Of a DNA stretch of 64,000 nucleotides, positions 35,332 to 44,521 are shown piece after piece. The DNA is from Lacrimispora celerecrescens (GTDB taxonomy: Bacteria; Bacillota; Clostridia; Lachnospirales; Lachnospiraceae). The stretch covers positions 1 to 64,000 of the forward strand of contig NZ_JPME01000013.1 of assembly GCF_000732605.1 (NCBI RefSeq), read 5' to 3'. The number at the start of each line of letters is the position of its first letter. Within the stretch, counting starts at the first letter, position 1. The notes below the pieces were generated by a model. That model saw nothing but the letters and a program-made list of their open reading frames with translations. It did not search any database and was not told where the DNA came from. A program made the translations under genes and the position numbers.

Positions 35332-36717
35332 TTATTCGCCTTTTGCTGAAGATGGCTTCTTTTCTAAGTTCAGCGAATTGTCATTGTATACTTTCATGTC
35401 AATATTATTGGTTAGTTTTGCAGCAACTAAACCAGTTACCATACCATCGCTTACATTCAGGGCAGTTCTGGCCATGTCGATCACAGGCTCAATTCCTACC
35501 AACAGACCTGCGATACCAACCGGGAGCCCAAGTGCGGATAACACGGTGATACCTGCAAAGGTTGCGCCGCCGCCAACTCCGGCGATACCAATGGAAGCAA
35601 ACGTGATGACAACTACCATCAGAATAAAGAAGGAAGGTGTAATCGGCTGGCCCACAGCAGGAGCCACCATGATTACCAGCATGGCAGGATAAATAGCCGC
35701 GCATCCGTTCTGTCCGATGGAGGTACTAAGGGAACCGGCCAGGTTGGAAACTCCATTATCCACCCCCATCTCATCGGTCAGAGTTCTGATGGTCAGTGGC
35801 AGGGTTCCTGCACTGGTACGGGAAGTAAATGCAAATACCAAAGTTGTCATGGCCTTCTTAAAATAGGTAAGCGGGCTGATTCCAACTACAGCCAGTATCA
35901 GTCCATGAATGATGAACATGATAAATATAGCGGTATAAGAAGCTAGAACAAAAGTTACAAGCCGCAGGATACTGGTGTAGTCACTTCCAGCAATGGTCTT
36001 GGTCATCAATGAGAAGATGCCGAATGGCGTCAGCATAATAATCATCATGACCACTTCCACCACCAGGGTGTTTAGTGAATTCATTATTTTACCGAAAAAC
36101 TCCGCCTGTTCCGGGGCATAAGTCCGTACCCCGATTACTCCGATTCCAAGAAGTGCTGCAAAGAGTACCACGGAAAGGGTTGCATTGCTTCCCTGTCCGG
36201 TCATGGCATAGATAGGGTTTGAAGGAATGATATCAATAATGGTATCTTCAATGGAAAGACCCTCCTTGGCCTTCTCTTCCAGCTGAGTAGTCTTTTTGCT
36301 CTCGGCTTCTCCAATCTCCAGTCCCTCAGCGCTGACGCCAAATGCGGAAGCAGTGACACCACCTACCACTGCTGAAACTGCTGCCGTGGATAGTAGGATT
36401 ACCAGTACAAGAGCAGTAATCTTACCAAGGTTCTTGCCTGACTTCTGGTTAATGATAGCACACACGATGGATACAAAAATCAGCGGGATAACCATCATTT
36501 TCAAAAGCTTGGTATAAGCAGTGCCCACCAGGCTGATCCAGCGCAGGCTCTCAGAAACTGCTGCATCGTCTGCCACTGTCTTTAAAATCGCTCCAAATAT
36601 AATACCGCCGAACAAACCGGCTACTACACGTACATTAAAAGATTTGCCTTTTTTCTGCAATACAAACAGAACACCCAGATAGATTAAAAAACAGATTACA
36701 CTAATAGAAACAGCCAT
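35332..36717 (-). CDS. Dicarboxylate/amino acid:cation symporter, cystine type (TcyP-like)
   Basis: 461 residues with eight membrane helices and two re-entrant loops of the DAACS family. Family marks are VMIIIMLTPFGIFSLMTKT, the substrate region TSRTSAGTLPLTIRTL (about 302-317), SLSTSIGQNGCAAIYPA, and a C-terminal segment. The N-terminus and long loop with the EEKAKEGLSIEDTIIDIIPSNPIYAM segment resemble the sodium-dependent cystine transporter TcyP. The gene starts right at the end of the lyase gene (no gap). Cystine as substrate is supported by the neighbouring cysteine-breaking enzyme. Confidence 0.88.
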   Translation of the reverse strand: MAVSISVICFLIYLGVLFVLQKKGKSFNVRVVAGLFGGIIFGAILKTVADDAAVSESLRWISLVGTAYTKLLKMMVIPLIFVSIVCAIINQKSGKNLGKITALVLVILLSTAAVSAVVGGVTASAFGVSAEGLEIGEAESKKTTQLEEKAKEGLSIEDTIIDIIPSNPIYAMTGQGSNATLSVVLFAALLGIGVIGVRTYAPEQAEFFGKIMNSLNTLVVEVVMMIIMLTPFGIFSLMTKTIAGSDYTSILRLVTFVLASYTAIFIMFIIHGLILAVVGISPLTYFKKAMTTLVFAFTSRTSAGTLPLTIRTLTDEMGVDNGVSNLAGSLSTSIGQNGCAAIYPAMLVIMVAPAVGQPITPSFFILMVVVITFASIGIAGVGGGATFAGITVLSALGLPVGIAGLLVGIEPVIDMARTALNVSDGMVTGLVAAKLTNNIDMKVYNDNSLNLEKKPSSAKGE

Positions 36718-37911
36718 TTATTCCCCCACCTTTTCTTTGATATTTTTAATAATGCTCTCAACAGCAGTTACAACATTCTTTGAATCTGTAGCCAGGTTAA
36801 TCCGGATAAATCCGTGTGCCATGAGGCTGAACCATTCCCCAACGTCGCAGGCAAGACGGCACTTGTTCTGGATAAAGCCGGCAGTCTCTTCCCCGGTCAG
36901 ATAGCCCCTTAAGTCAATCCAGGACAGATAGGTTCCTTCAAGGGGGGTAACAATGATCTCTGGAAGCTCCCTTGCAAACTCCTGCTTCATATAATTGTAA
37001 TTGTGAATAATCAGTTTCTTTACATTTTCCAGCCATTCTTCCCCACCCCGGAAAGCGGCCTCCACGCCTACAAGACCCATAAGGTTTGTTTCCGCTGAAC
37101 CAATGCCTTTGATGTATGCATCATAGGATTCCATCAATTGCTTGTCGAATATGATGACATGGGAGTGAATCAGACCGGCCAGGTTAAATGTCTTGGAACC
37201 TGCATTCAAGGTAATCAGAATATTCTTATACTTACCATCCCCTACCAGTGCGGAGGATACAAACTTCTTCCCCTCATAAGTAAAATCCTGATGAATCTCA
37301 TCGGAAACCACCAATACCCCATGTCTCTGGCAGATGTCAAACATGGAATCCAGCTCCTCCTCTGACCATACCCGGCTTACAGGGTTATGGGGGGAGCATA
37401 AGATAAACATCTCTACCTTGTTGTCCACGATTTCCTTCTCAAACTTTTCAAAATTCAAAGTGTAATAACCGTCGCTATTATCAAGTTCACAGGTTACCAG
37501 CTTTCTGCCGGTGTTCAGTACGGCATCATAAAATGGGTAGTATACAGGTGGGCAGATAATTACGGACGCTTCTTCTTTCGTATATGCCCTTACAGCCGCA
37601 TACAGGGATCCCACAACCCCGGTTGCAAACCTTACATGTTCCCTTGCAAGTTCTACATTATGATGCTTCTTCTGCCATGCAAAGAAAGAATCATAATATG
37701 CCCCCTCTACCGTACCATAGCCAAACACTCCGTGCTCCACACGCTTCACCAGCGCCTCCCTTACTGCTGCAGGTGACTGGATCTCCATATCAGCAACCCA
37801 AAGCGGAAGTAAGTCTGCATCTCCAAAAATCTCCTGAAGTGAGTCCCACTTTAATGTACCTGTCCCCCGTCGTTCCACACAATTTTCCCTACAGAACTTC
37901 TCAATGTCCAT
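36718..37911 (-). CDS. PLP-dependent cysteine/cystathionine beta-lyase (MalY/PatB type)
   Basis: 397 residues, fold type I aminotransferase-like enzyme. PLP lysine is Lys240 in NAGSKTFNLAGL; Asp204 in SDEIHQDF holds the PLP ring; WVADMEIQSPAAV near 38-50 is typical of MalY/PatB. These lyases release sulfide, pyruvate and ammonia from cysteine, or homocysteine from cystathionine. The start at 37911 fits the family N-terminus (MDIEKFCRENCVERRGTG) and an upstream AAGGATGG; the longer frame from 37965 is not supported. First gene of the operon after a near-perfect promoter. Confidence 0.9.
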   Translation of the reverse strand: MDIEKFCRENCVERRGTGTLKWDSLQEIFGDADLLPLWVADMEIQSPAAVREALVKRVEHGVFGYGTVEGAYYDSFFAWQKKHHNVELAREHVRFATGVVGSLYAAVRAYTKEEASVIICPPVYYPFYDAVLNTGRKLVTCELDNSDGYYTLNFEKFEKEIVDNKVEMFILCSPHNPVSRVWSEEELDSMFDICQRHGVLVVSDEIHQDFTYEGKKFVSSALVGDGKYKNILITLNAGSKTFNLAGLIHSHVIIFDKQLMESYDAYIKGIGSAETNLMGLVGVEAAFRGGEEWLENVKKLIIHNYNYMKQEFARELPEIIVTPLEGTYLSWIDLRGYLTGEETAGFIQNKCRLACDVGEWFSLMAHGFIRINLATDSKNVVTAVESIIKNIKEKVGE

Positions 37912-37971
37912 GAAAAATACCATCCTTCTTCTAGTATAAGCTAAATGCTGCAAAATATTGTTCACTAACTG

Positions 37972-38013
37972 AACTATATTATAAAATACTTAGTATATAT
38001 TGTCAATATAGTT
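37972..38013 (-). promoter_or_regulatory. Consensus promoter of the cystine operon with flanking inverted repeats
   Basis: TTGACA (38006-38001) and TATAAT (37983-37978), 17-bp spacing, minus strand: a perfect sigma-A consensus. The inverted repeat AACTATATT (37972-37980) / AATATAGTT (38005-38013) overlaps both boxes, and a second one, ATACT-T-AGTAT, lies between them. A third ACTATATT is present at about 38089. These are good operator candidates for the divergent MarR protein. Confidence 0.75.
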
Positions 38014-38119
38014 TTAATATAATTTTTATAATTAGGGCAATTTACACATAAAATATTAATATTTATTATTTATAGTTAATTTGCTTTACTATATTTTCAG
38101 TTTTGTTTGAAATAATATA

Positions 38120-38148
38120 TTGAAGCCCTATTCTTAATATGGTACTAT
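38120..38148 (+). promoter_or_regulatory. Probable promoter of the MarR gene
   Basis: TTGAAG (38120-38125) and TACTAT (38143-38148), 17-bp spacing, about 35 bp before the MarR start codon. Medium match only. Confidence 0.5.
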
Positions 38149-38188
38149 TACATGTACAGATATCATCAATTGGAACAGGAGCATCTAT

Positions 38189-38671
38189 ATGAGTCATATT
38201 TCAGATATAAACAACGCGTATCAAAAGTTGAATGCACGTGCAGATACATTGTATGAATTTATCATTTTATATCACAACTACATCTATGCCCATCACACAT
38301 ATGAGAATGAAAACTTTAACATGATGGAAATACATACCCTTACCTATATTGACGACTCCCCAGGGATTACTGCCACTGAGCTGTCAAAGATATGGCACAA
38401 AAGCAAAAGTGCCATTTCCCAGGTCATCAAAAAGCTGGTTGACTCCGGATACATAGAAAAGCGCTATAAGGAGAATAATGAAAAGTCCGTATGCCTGTAC
38501 GTAACAGAAAAGGGACAGAGACTTTCCTCGGTACACAAAGCTTACGATGTGGCTGACATCACACAGACCACCTCCTATCTGATTGAACAGTGCGGGGAAT
38601 CAGATCTGGACGCATTTTACCGGATTATAGAGAAGTATAATGAACTTTTAAAATCTGATTTGGAATCGTAG
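38189..38671 (+). CDS. MarR family transcriptional regulator
   Basis: 160 residues with a MarR winged helix: TYIDDSPGITATELSKIWHKSKSAISQVIKKLVDSGYIEKRYKENNEKSVCLYVTEKG at about 51-108, flanked by dimerisation helices. AGGAG is 7 nt before the ATG. It is divergent from the cystine/cysteine operon, whose promoter carries inverted repeats on both boxes, so repression of that operon is the likely job. Several MarR proteins respond to thiol or persulfide stress through cysteines; here the notable Cys residues are Cys104 in SVCLYV and Cys133 in EQCGES, so a redox mechanism is possible but unproven. Confidence 0.9.
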   Translation: MSHISDINNAYQKLNARADTLYEFIILYHNYIYAHHTYENENFNMMEIHTLTYIDDSPGITATELSKIWHKSKSAISQVIKKLVDSGYIEKRYKENNEKSVCLYVTEKGQRLSSVHKAYDVADITQTTSYLIEQCGESDLDAFYRIIEKYNELLKSDLES

Positions 38672-38689
38672 TAAGAACAGCAAAAAGGC

Positions 38690-38733
38690 TGCATAATCCA
38701 GACCGTTTGGTCCGATTGAGCAGCTTTTTTTCT
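38690..38733 (+). terminator. Terminator after the MarR gene
   Basis: AAAGGCTGC pairs imperfectly with GCAGCTTTTTTT around an inner GACC/GGTC hairpin, with a T-run on the plus strand, about 20 bp after the stop. Confidence 0.65.
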
Positions 38734-38748
38734 ATCCTTTGACGCCCA

Positions 38749-38793
38749 AAGGGGCCGTGTACCAAATTGCCGGTACCACAACCCCTTTTGAGT
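38749..38793. other. Inverted repeat downstream of ppdK
   Basis: CAAAGGGG...CCCCTTTTG with an inner GTGTACC/GGTACCAC pairing, between the convergent MarR and ppdK genes. No T-run on either strand, so termination is uncertain. Confidence 0.4.
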
Positions 38794-38845
38794 TTCATAT
38801 ATTGATATATATAATTATTTAAATCGTTTCGACTTCTAAAGCTCC

Positions 38846-41470
38846 TTAATTGTTCAAGGCTGCCTGTGCTGCTGCCAGTTTTGCAATCGGCACACGGAAT
38901 GGAGAACAGGATACATAATCCAGACCAATCTTATGGCAGAACTCTACGGAAGAAGGATCTCCGCCGTGCTCGCCGCAGATACCAACATGCATTTCCGGAC
39001 GAACGCCCTTGCCTAACTTGATTGCTGTTTCCATAAGCTTGCCTACACCGGTCTGATCCAGTTTTGCAAATGGGTCATTCTCGAAGATCTTGGTGTCATA
39101 GTAAGCATTTAAGAACTTGCCTGCATCGTCACGGGAGAAGCCATAAGTCATCTGAGTTAAGTCATTGGTTCCGAAGCAGAAGAATTCTGCCTCTTTGGCA
39201 ATGTCATCAGCGGTCAGGCATGCTCTTGGGATCTCGATCATGGTACCTACTTCATATTTTAAGTTGCTTCCTGCTGCAGCGATCTCTGCGTCAGCAGTTT
39301 CAACTACGATCTTTTTAACAAACTTTAATTCCTTCTCATCACAGATCAGCGGAATCATGATTTCCGGGCAAACGTTCCAGTCAGAATGTGCCTTCTGAAC
39401 GTTGATGGCTGCACGGATTACTGCCTTTGTCTGCATCTTTGCGATCTCAGGATAGGTTACTGTCAGACGGCAACCACGATGTCCCATCATTGGGTTGAAC
39501 TCGTGTAAGGAATCGATGATGCTCTTGATCTGAGCAACTGTCTTGCCCTGTGTATCTGCCAGCTTCTTAATGTCGTCTTCCTCTGTTGGAACAAACTCAT
39601 GCAGAGGCGGATCTAAGAAACGGATGGTAACAGGATTGCCTTCCAATGCTTCATAAAGCTTTTCAAAGTCATCCTGCTGTACAGGAAGGATCTTCTCTAA
39701 AGCAGCTTCTCTCTCTGCAACGGTATCGGAGCAGATCATCTCGCGGAATGCGTCGATTCTGTCTCCTTCAAAGAACATATGCTCGGTACGGCAAAGGCCG
39801 ATTCCTTCTGCGCCCAGTTCTCTTGCTTTTCTTGCATCAGCAGGAGTATCAGCATTGGTTCTTACTTTCAGTCTTCTATACTTATCTGCCCATGCCATGA
39901 TTCTACCAAATTCACCGATAATGGCTGCGTCTACTGTCGGAATGATTCCGTCATAGATCTTTCCGGTAGATCCATCAAGGGATAAGAAGTCTCCTTCATG
40001 ATATTCCTTGCCTGACAGGACAAATTTCTTGTTCTCTTCATCCATAATGATTTCGGAACAGCCGGATACACAGCATGTACCCATTCCGCGTGCAACAACT
40101 GCTGCATGAGAAGTCATACCGCCGCGTACGGTTAAGATACCCTGAGCGGCCTTCATTCCTTCAATATCTTCCGGAGAGGTCTCAAGACGAACCAGAACAA
40201 CCTTCTCGCCTCTTTCATGCCATGCTTTTGCTTCGTCTGCTGTAAATACGATCTTACCGCATGCAGCTCCCGGAGATGCTGCCAGAGCCTTTCCAATCGG
40301 TTCTGTCTTTTTTAATGCATCTGTATCAAACTGAGGATGGAGTAAAGTATCCAAGTTTCTTGGATCGATCATCTTAACTGCCTTCTCCTCTGAAATCATG
40401 CCTTCATCAACCAGATCACAAGCAATCTTTAAAGCAGCCTTTGCTGTTCTCTTGCCGTTACGGGTCTGAAGCATGTAAAGTGTTCTATCTTCAATGGTAA
40501 ATTCCATATCCTGCATATCTCTGTAATGATCTTCCAGCTTATTGCAGATTCCTACGAACTGCTCATATGCTTCCGGCATAACTTCCTTTAACTGATCGAT
40601 CTTCTGCGGTGTACGGATACCTGCAACTACGTCCTCGCCCTGTGCGTTCATTAAGAATTCACCCATAAGGTGTTTCTCGCCGGTTGCTGGGTCACGTGTA
40701 AATGCAACACCGGTACCGGAGGTCTCGCCCATGTTTCCGAACGCCATCATCTGCACGTTAACAGCAGTACCCCAGGAATATGGAATATCGTTGTCGCGGC
40801 GGTATACGTTTGCTCTTGGGTTGTTCCAGGAACGGAAAACAGCCTTGATTGCTTCCATCAGCTGTAACTTAGGATCTGCCGGGAAATCTGCTCCGATCTT
40901 TTCCTTATATTCAGCCTGGAACTGTTTTGCAAGCTCCTTTAAATCATCAGCAGTTAAATCTACGTCCTCTGTGATTCCTTTTTCTTCCTTCATCTTATCG
41001 ATAAGCTCTTCAAAGAACTTTTTGCCTACCTCCATAACGACGTCGGAGAACATCTGGATAAATCTACGGTAACAATCCCATGCCCAACGGGGATTACCGG
41101 ATTTTGCAGCCAGAACTTCCACTACCTCTTCATTTAAACCAAGGTTTAAGATGGTATCCATCATACCTGGCATGGATGCTCTTGCACCAGAACGAACAGA
41201 AACCAGAAGAGGATTTTCCTTATCGCCGAACTTCTTTCCGGTGATCTCTTCCATCTTAGTGATGTGTTCCATAATCTGGTCCATGATCTCATCGTTAATC
41301 TTCTCGCCGTCCTCATAATACTGAGTACAAGCCTCTGTTGTTATGGTAAATCCCTGGGGAACCGGAAGACCTAAATTTGTCATCTCTGCCAAATTGGCTC
41401 CTTTTCCACCTAACAGGTTTTTCATGCTTGCATTACCTTCGGTAAACAAATAAACCCATTTTCTTGCCAT
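38846..41470 (-). CDS. ppdK: Pyruvate, phosphate dikinase
   Basis: 874 residues; converts pyruvate, ATP and phosphate to and from phosphoenolpyruvate, AMP and pyrophosphate. In many anaerobes it works in the glycolytic direction with pyrophosphate. Three domains are visible: ATP-grasp from LLGGKGANLAEMTNLGLPVPQGFT near 20-43; the phosphohistidine domain with catalytic His in GGMTSHAAVVARGMGTCC (about 450-467); and the C-terminal PEP/pyruvate TIM barrel with GLCRTEHMFF and catalytic Cys in HVGICGEHGG. Full length. Transcribed alone from its own promoter, with GAGGAGG before the ATG. Confidence 0.96.
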   Translation of the reverse strand: MARKWVYLFTEGNASMKNLLGGKGANLAEMTNLGLPVPQGFTITTEACTQYYEDGEKINDEIMDQIMEHITKMEEITGKKFGDKENPLLVSVRSGARASMPGMMDTILNLGLNEEVVEVLAAKSGNPRWAWDCYRRFIQMFSDVVMEVGKKFFEELIDKMKEEKGITEDVDLTADDLKELAKQFQAEYKEKIGADFPADPKLQLMEAIKAVFRSWNNPRANVYRRDNDIPYSWGTAVNVQMMAFGNMGETSGTGVAFTRDPATGEKHLMGEFLMNAQGEDVVAGIRTPQKIDQLKEVMPEAYEQFVGICNKLEDHYRDMQDMEFTIEDRTLYMLQTRNGKRTAKAALKIACDLVDEGMISEEKAVKMIDPRNLDTLLHPQFDTDALKKTEPIGKALAASPGAACGKIVFTADEAKAWHERGEKVVLVRLETSPEDIEGMKAAQGILTVRGGMTSHAAVVARGMGTCCVSGCSEIIMDEENKKFVLSGKEYHEGDFLSLDGSTGKIYDGIIPTVDAAIIGEFGRIMAWADKYRRLKVRTNADTPADARKARELGAEGIGLCRTEHMFFEGDRIDAFREMICSDTVAEREAALEKILPVQQDDFEKLYEALEGNPVTIRFLDPPLHEFVPTEEDDIKKLADTQGKTVAQIKSIIDSLHEFNPMMGHRGCRLTVTYPEIAKMQTKAVIRAAINVQKAHSDWNVCPEIMIPLICDEKELKFVKKIVVETADAEIAAAGSNLKYEVGTMIEIPRACLTADDIAKEAEFFCFGTNDLTQMTYGFSRDDAGKFLNAYYDTKIFENDPFAKLDQTGVGKLMETAIKLGKGVRPEMHVGICGEHGGDPSSVEFCHKIGLDYVSCSPFRVPIAKLAAAQAALNN

Positions 41471-41523
41471 AAGTAAATTTCCTCCTCAAATTGTGTTGGT
41501 TGTCCAACTCTTCTGCCGGATTC

Positions 41524-41546
41524 ATTTGCAGAAAAGCCCTGCAAAT
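41524..41546 (-). other. Inverted repeat at the ppdK transcript start
   Basis: Perfect 8-bp repeat ATTTGCAG / CTGCAAAT with a 7-nt loop, next to the -10 box and spanning the expected transcription start. It could form a 5'-end hairpin that protects the message, or be an operator. Confidence 0.5.
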
Positions 41547-41574
41547 ATTATAGCATAATTCAAACGCTAGTAAA
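41547..41574 (-). promoter_or_regulatory. ppdK promoter
   Basis: TTTACT (41574-41569) and TATAAT (41552-41547), 16-bp spacing on the minus strand, with TGC just before the -10 (extended -10). Leader of about 70 nt. Confidence 0.75.
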
Positions 41575-41659
41575 GGGGGTTTTTTTAATTATTGGCAAAA
41601 ATTAGCTCTTTTTTCGATACAATTACCTTGAAAGTACTTCCATAGTCAGTCATTTTCCG

Positions 41660-41682
41660 ATATACGATTTTAGTTCGTATAT
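41660..41682. other. Inverted repeat downstream of the MATE gene
   Basis: Perfect 8-bp repeat ATATACGA / TCGTATAT with a 7-nt loop, 7 bp after the MATE stop. No T-run follows on the minus strand, so it may be a weak terminator or a binding site. Confidence 0.4.
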
Positions 41683-41688
41683 GCGAAT

Positions 41689-43005
41689 CTAGGTGTTCTT
41701 TTTTTCTTTCAGCAACACCAGGCAGAGTCCCAACGTTAAAAATTCTGCCGCCGGCATAACGGCCCAAATTCCATTTACTCCCAATGCCATTGGAAGGATA
41801 AATACCAGGATGCTGCTTAATACAAGTCCCCGCATCAGGCAGATGAACAAGGCTTTTCCCGGACTTAATACCGACTGGAACCAGGTGCTGAACAAGATAT
41901 TAAATCCCATGGGAAGAAATGACAGGAAATATATCCTGACAGCAGGAACCGACATGGCTAAAATATCATCCGCAGGCTTTACAAAGGCCTCTGTTACCAG
42001 AGCCGGGAAAAACATACCCAATCCCACAAACAGCATACCGGCAAAGCAAACGGTCAATTCTCCCATACGGCGTGTTTCCTTTAACCTCTCCTTTTTCCCG
42101 GCCCCATAATTTATGGCCAGAATGGGTTGGGAGGCCTGGGAGATACCATTATTAATAGAAGCTACGATCAAAGCGCTGTTGGATATGATACCATACACCA
42201 CCACTCCAAGATCACCAACGTAAGCCAAAAGCTGGCGGTTAAATAAAAACATGACGATTCCACTGCATGTCTCTAATAGGAAGCTGGAAAGGCCGTTTAC
42301 CACGATTTCCCCAGCTTTTCTCCATTTGAAGCCAAGGGCAATTTTTAAGGAACTTCCCTTTGAAAATAAATGGGTAATCAGAATGCCAAGGGTCAGGCAG
42401 GAACCGATTACAGTGGCCACTGCTGCTCCTGCCATACCCATATTCATAGGAAAGATGAAAATATAATCCAGGATCACATTGGTAACACCGCCTGTAATCA
42501 CGGCGGCCATGGCCATTTTAGGAGCTCTGTCATTTCTCACAAAGGCTTGCAGGAAAGAAGAAAGCAGAAATACTGGCGCTCCCCATACCAGGATTCTTCC
42601 GTATTCCCTGACATAAAGATCCATGGTTTCATTTCTCCCCAGAAACTTTGTCACAGGATCAAACAGCAGATGCCCTGCTGTCACATAGAACACTCCGGCA
42701 ACAGCCGCCATGCAGAGTGCAGCCGTAAAATATTCCCTGGCCCCATGCTCATCTCCCTTTCCCTTGGAAATGGATAAAAGCACGCCTCCGCCTACGCCAA
42801 ACAACAGGCCGGTTCCGAAAAACAGACTGTATAAGGGCAGAAGAAGGTTTAAGGCAGCAATGCCGATGGCACCGACTCCCCGTCCGATCATCAGGGTGTC
42901 CGCCAATATATATATGGAAGTAACCAGAGTGGCACTGATGGATGGCATCAGATACCTTAAAAATAATTTTTTCACCGGATCTTCCAGTAGATTTGCCTTT
43001 TTCAT
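41689..43005 (-). CDS. MATE family efflux transporter
   Basis: 438 residues with about 12 membrane helices in two homologous halves. N-terminal LEDPVKKLFLRYLMPSISATLVTSIYILADTLMIGRGVGAIGIAALNLLLPLY matches the DinF/NorM-like MATE pattern. The second half starts near 232 with NGLSSFLLETCSGIVMFLFNRQL. Exports drugs or metabolites against sodium or protons; the substrate is not predictable. The start at 43005 follows AAGGAGG. It is transcribed alone, divergent from the BMP lipoprotein gene. Confidence 0.92.
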   Translation of the reverse strand: MKKANLLEDPVKKLFLRYLMPSISATLVTSIYILADTLMIGRGVGAIGIAALNLLLPLYSLFFGTGLLFGVGGGVLLSISKGKGDEHGAREYFTAALCMAAVAGVFYVTAGHLLFDPVTKFLGRNETMDLYVREYGRILVWGAPVFLLSSFLQAFVRNDRAPKMAMAAVITGGVTNVILDYIFIFPMNMGMAGAAVATVIGSCLTLGILITHLFSKGSSLKIALGFKWRKAGEIVVNGLSSFLLETCSGIVMFLFNRQLLAYVGDLGVVVYGIISNSALIVASINNGISQASQPILAINYGAGKKERLKETRRMGELTVCFAGMLFVGLGMFFPALVTEAFVKPADDILAMSVPAVRIYFLSFLPMGFNILFSTWFQSVLSPGKALFICLMRGLVLSSILVFILPMALGVNGIWAVMPAAEFLTLGLCLVLLKEKKNT

Positions 43006-43033
43006 AAATATCCTCCTTTTCAAATCTTTTAAC

Positions 43034-43061
43034 AGTGTATCATTTTTCTTTTAAATAACAA
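43034..43061 (-). promoter_or_regulatory. Probable MATE promoter
   Basis: TTGTTA (43061-43056) and TACACT (43039-43034), 16-bp spacing, with TGA before the -10 box on the minus strand. Confidence 0.5.
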
Positions 43062-43078
43062 GCAAAATCAGAGAATAT

Positions 43079-43111
43079 CCTTTTATTGTAAAAGGTTAAG
43101 TAATATATTAC
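43079..43111. promoter_or_regulatory. Two palindromes between divergent promoters
   Basis: CCTTTTATTGTAAAAGG (7-bp arms) and the perfect 12-bp palindrome GTAATATATTAC (43100-43111) lie between the MATE and BMP promoters. Either could be an operator. No regulator gene is adjacent. Confidence 0.4.
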
Positions 43112-43164
43112 ATAAAATGCTCGATTGTTTTTTGATTTTTTCTGTAAAATAACACCAAATGAGA

Positions 43165-43193
43165 TTGTTTCCAGAGCGAAAATGTGATACATT
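43165..43193 (+). promoter_or_regulatory. Promoter of the BMP-family transporter operon
   Basis: TTGTTT (43165-43170) and TACATT (43188-43193), 17-bp spacing, with TGA before the -10. Confidence 0.6.
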
Positions 43194-43240
43194 AGTGGTA
43201 TCTCTGAAAATTAATCAAAAACAGGAGGAAAAACAAGATT

Positions 43241-44404
43241 ATGAAAAAGAGAGCATTAGCATTAGCAATGGCAGTCATGATGACTGCAGCATTAAGCGGA
43301 TGTGGATCTTCCAATCAAGGCGGCGCTACTACAGCTGCACCGGAAACCACAACTGCAGCTGAAAAGGCGGCAGAAACCACAGCCGCAGCTTCAGAAAAAT
43401 CTGACAACGGGTATGAGCTTGCATTGGTTACAGACTTAGGAACCATTGACGATAAGTCCTTTAACCAGGGTGCTTGGGAAGGCATGAAGAAGTATGCGGA
43501 AGAAAACAAAATTTCTTACAAGTACTACCAGCCACAGGAAGGTACCACGGATTCCTATCTTGAGACCATCGGCCTTGCCATCGAAGGCGGCGCCAAATTA
43601 GTTGTTTGCCCAGGATTTTTATTTGAAGAGCCTGTATTCCTTGCTCAGGATCAGTACAAGGATGTTCATTTCATCCTCCTCGATGGCGAACCTCACAATG
43701 GTGATTATTCAGAATTCAGAACAGAGGCTAATGTAATGCCGATCCTCTTCCAGGAAGACGAGCCTGGATTCTTAGCAGGCTATGCAGCAGTGAAAGACGG
43801 CTATACAAAGCTTGGCTTCTTAGGCGGTATGGCAGTTCCTGCAGTTATCCGTTATGGCTACGGATTTGCAGAAGGTGCTGACGTTGCAGCTAAGGAAATG
43901 GGAATCGACAGCGTAGAAATTATGTACAACTACACAGGTGCATTTGCCGCTACACCAGAAGCACAGTCTATGGCAGCTTCCTGGTACCAGAACGGAACTG
44001 AAGTAATCTTCGGTTGCGGTGGCGCAGTTGGTAACTCCGTTATGGCTGCTGCTGAAGAAAAAGGCACAAAGGTTATCGGCGTTGACGTTGACCAGAGCTT
44101 TGAATCCAACACCGTTATCACCTCAGCTATGAAAGAGCTGTCCGTATCCGTTTACGATGGAGTAAAGGCATTCTATGACAATTCTTTCCCAGGCGGAAAA
44201 ACCAGCATCTTCTCAGCAAAGAACAATGGTATCGGACTTCCAATGGAAACTTCCAAATTTACCAAGTTCACACAGCAGGATTATGATGGTATCTTTGCTC
44301 AGTTAAAAGACGGTAAGATCGAACTTGTTCAGCCTTCTCAGGATAACAACAATCCTACGGTTGACTTAAAGCTTGAAAAGACAAAAATTAACTTTGTAGA
44401 ATAA
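43241..44404 (+). CDS. BMP family substrate-binding lipoprotein
   Basis: 387 residues. Lipobox LSGC with Cys21, then an Ala/Thr/Glu linker to about 60. The body matches the BMP/PnrA (Med) family, which binds purine nucleosides or related compounds: ELALVTDLGTIDDKSFNQGAWEGMKKYAEEN at about 64-94, and IFGCGGAVGNSVMAAAEEKGTKVIGVDVDQS with the ribose-binding Asp in VDVDQ. Followed by two repeat elements and a terminator before the ATPase gene. Nucleoside uptake is inferred from family and neighbours. Confidence 0.92.
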   Translation: MKKRALALAMAVMMTAALSGCGSSNQGGATTAAPETTTAAEKAAETTAAASEKSDNGYELALVTDLGTIDDKSFNQGAWEGMKKYAEENKISYKYYQPQEGTTDSYLETIGLAIEGGAKLVVCPGFLFEEPVFLAQDQYKDVHFILLDGEPHNGDYSEFRTEANVMPILFQEDEPGFLAGYAAVKDGYTKLGFLGGMAVPAVIRYGYGFAEGADVAAKEMGIDSVEIMYNYTGAFAATPEAQSMAASWYQNGTEVIFGCGGAVGNSVMAAAEEKGTKVIGVDVDQSFESNTVITSAMKELSVSVYDGVKAFYDNSFPGGKTSIFSAKNNGIGLPMETSKFTKFTQQDYDGIFAQLKDGKIELVQPSQDNNNPTVDLKLEKTKINFVE

Positions 44405-44424
44405 CCTGCAAAAGAAGCGCCCTT

Positions 44425-44521
44425 CGGGCATACCTTTAAGCCCAAATAGCGTGGGCTAGAAAGCGGAACGCCTTCAGGCATACCTATATGCCCAAATAAC
44501 ATGGGCTAGAAAGTGGAAAGG
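44425..44521 (+). repeat. Two copies of the hairpin-purine element
   Basis: Copy 1 has AGCCC-AAATAGCGT-GGGCT (44439-44457), then AGAAAGCGGAA. Copy 2 has GCCC-AAATAACAT-GGGC (44490-44506), then TAGAAAGTGGAAAGGAG. Each is preceded by GGCATACCTWTA; in copy 1 the upstream GGGC could also pair with the same GCCC, giving mutually exclusive hairpins. On the plus strand, the same sense as the adjacent genes. Confidence 0.8.

Noticed and set aside
41585-41767. 60-residue frame overlapping the end of the MATE gene
   Set aside because: Same strand but another frame within the end of MATE; no ribosome binding site or recognisable protein.
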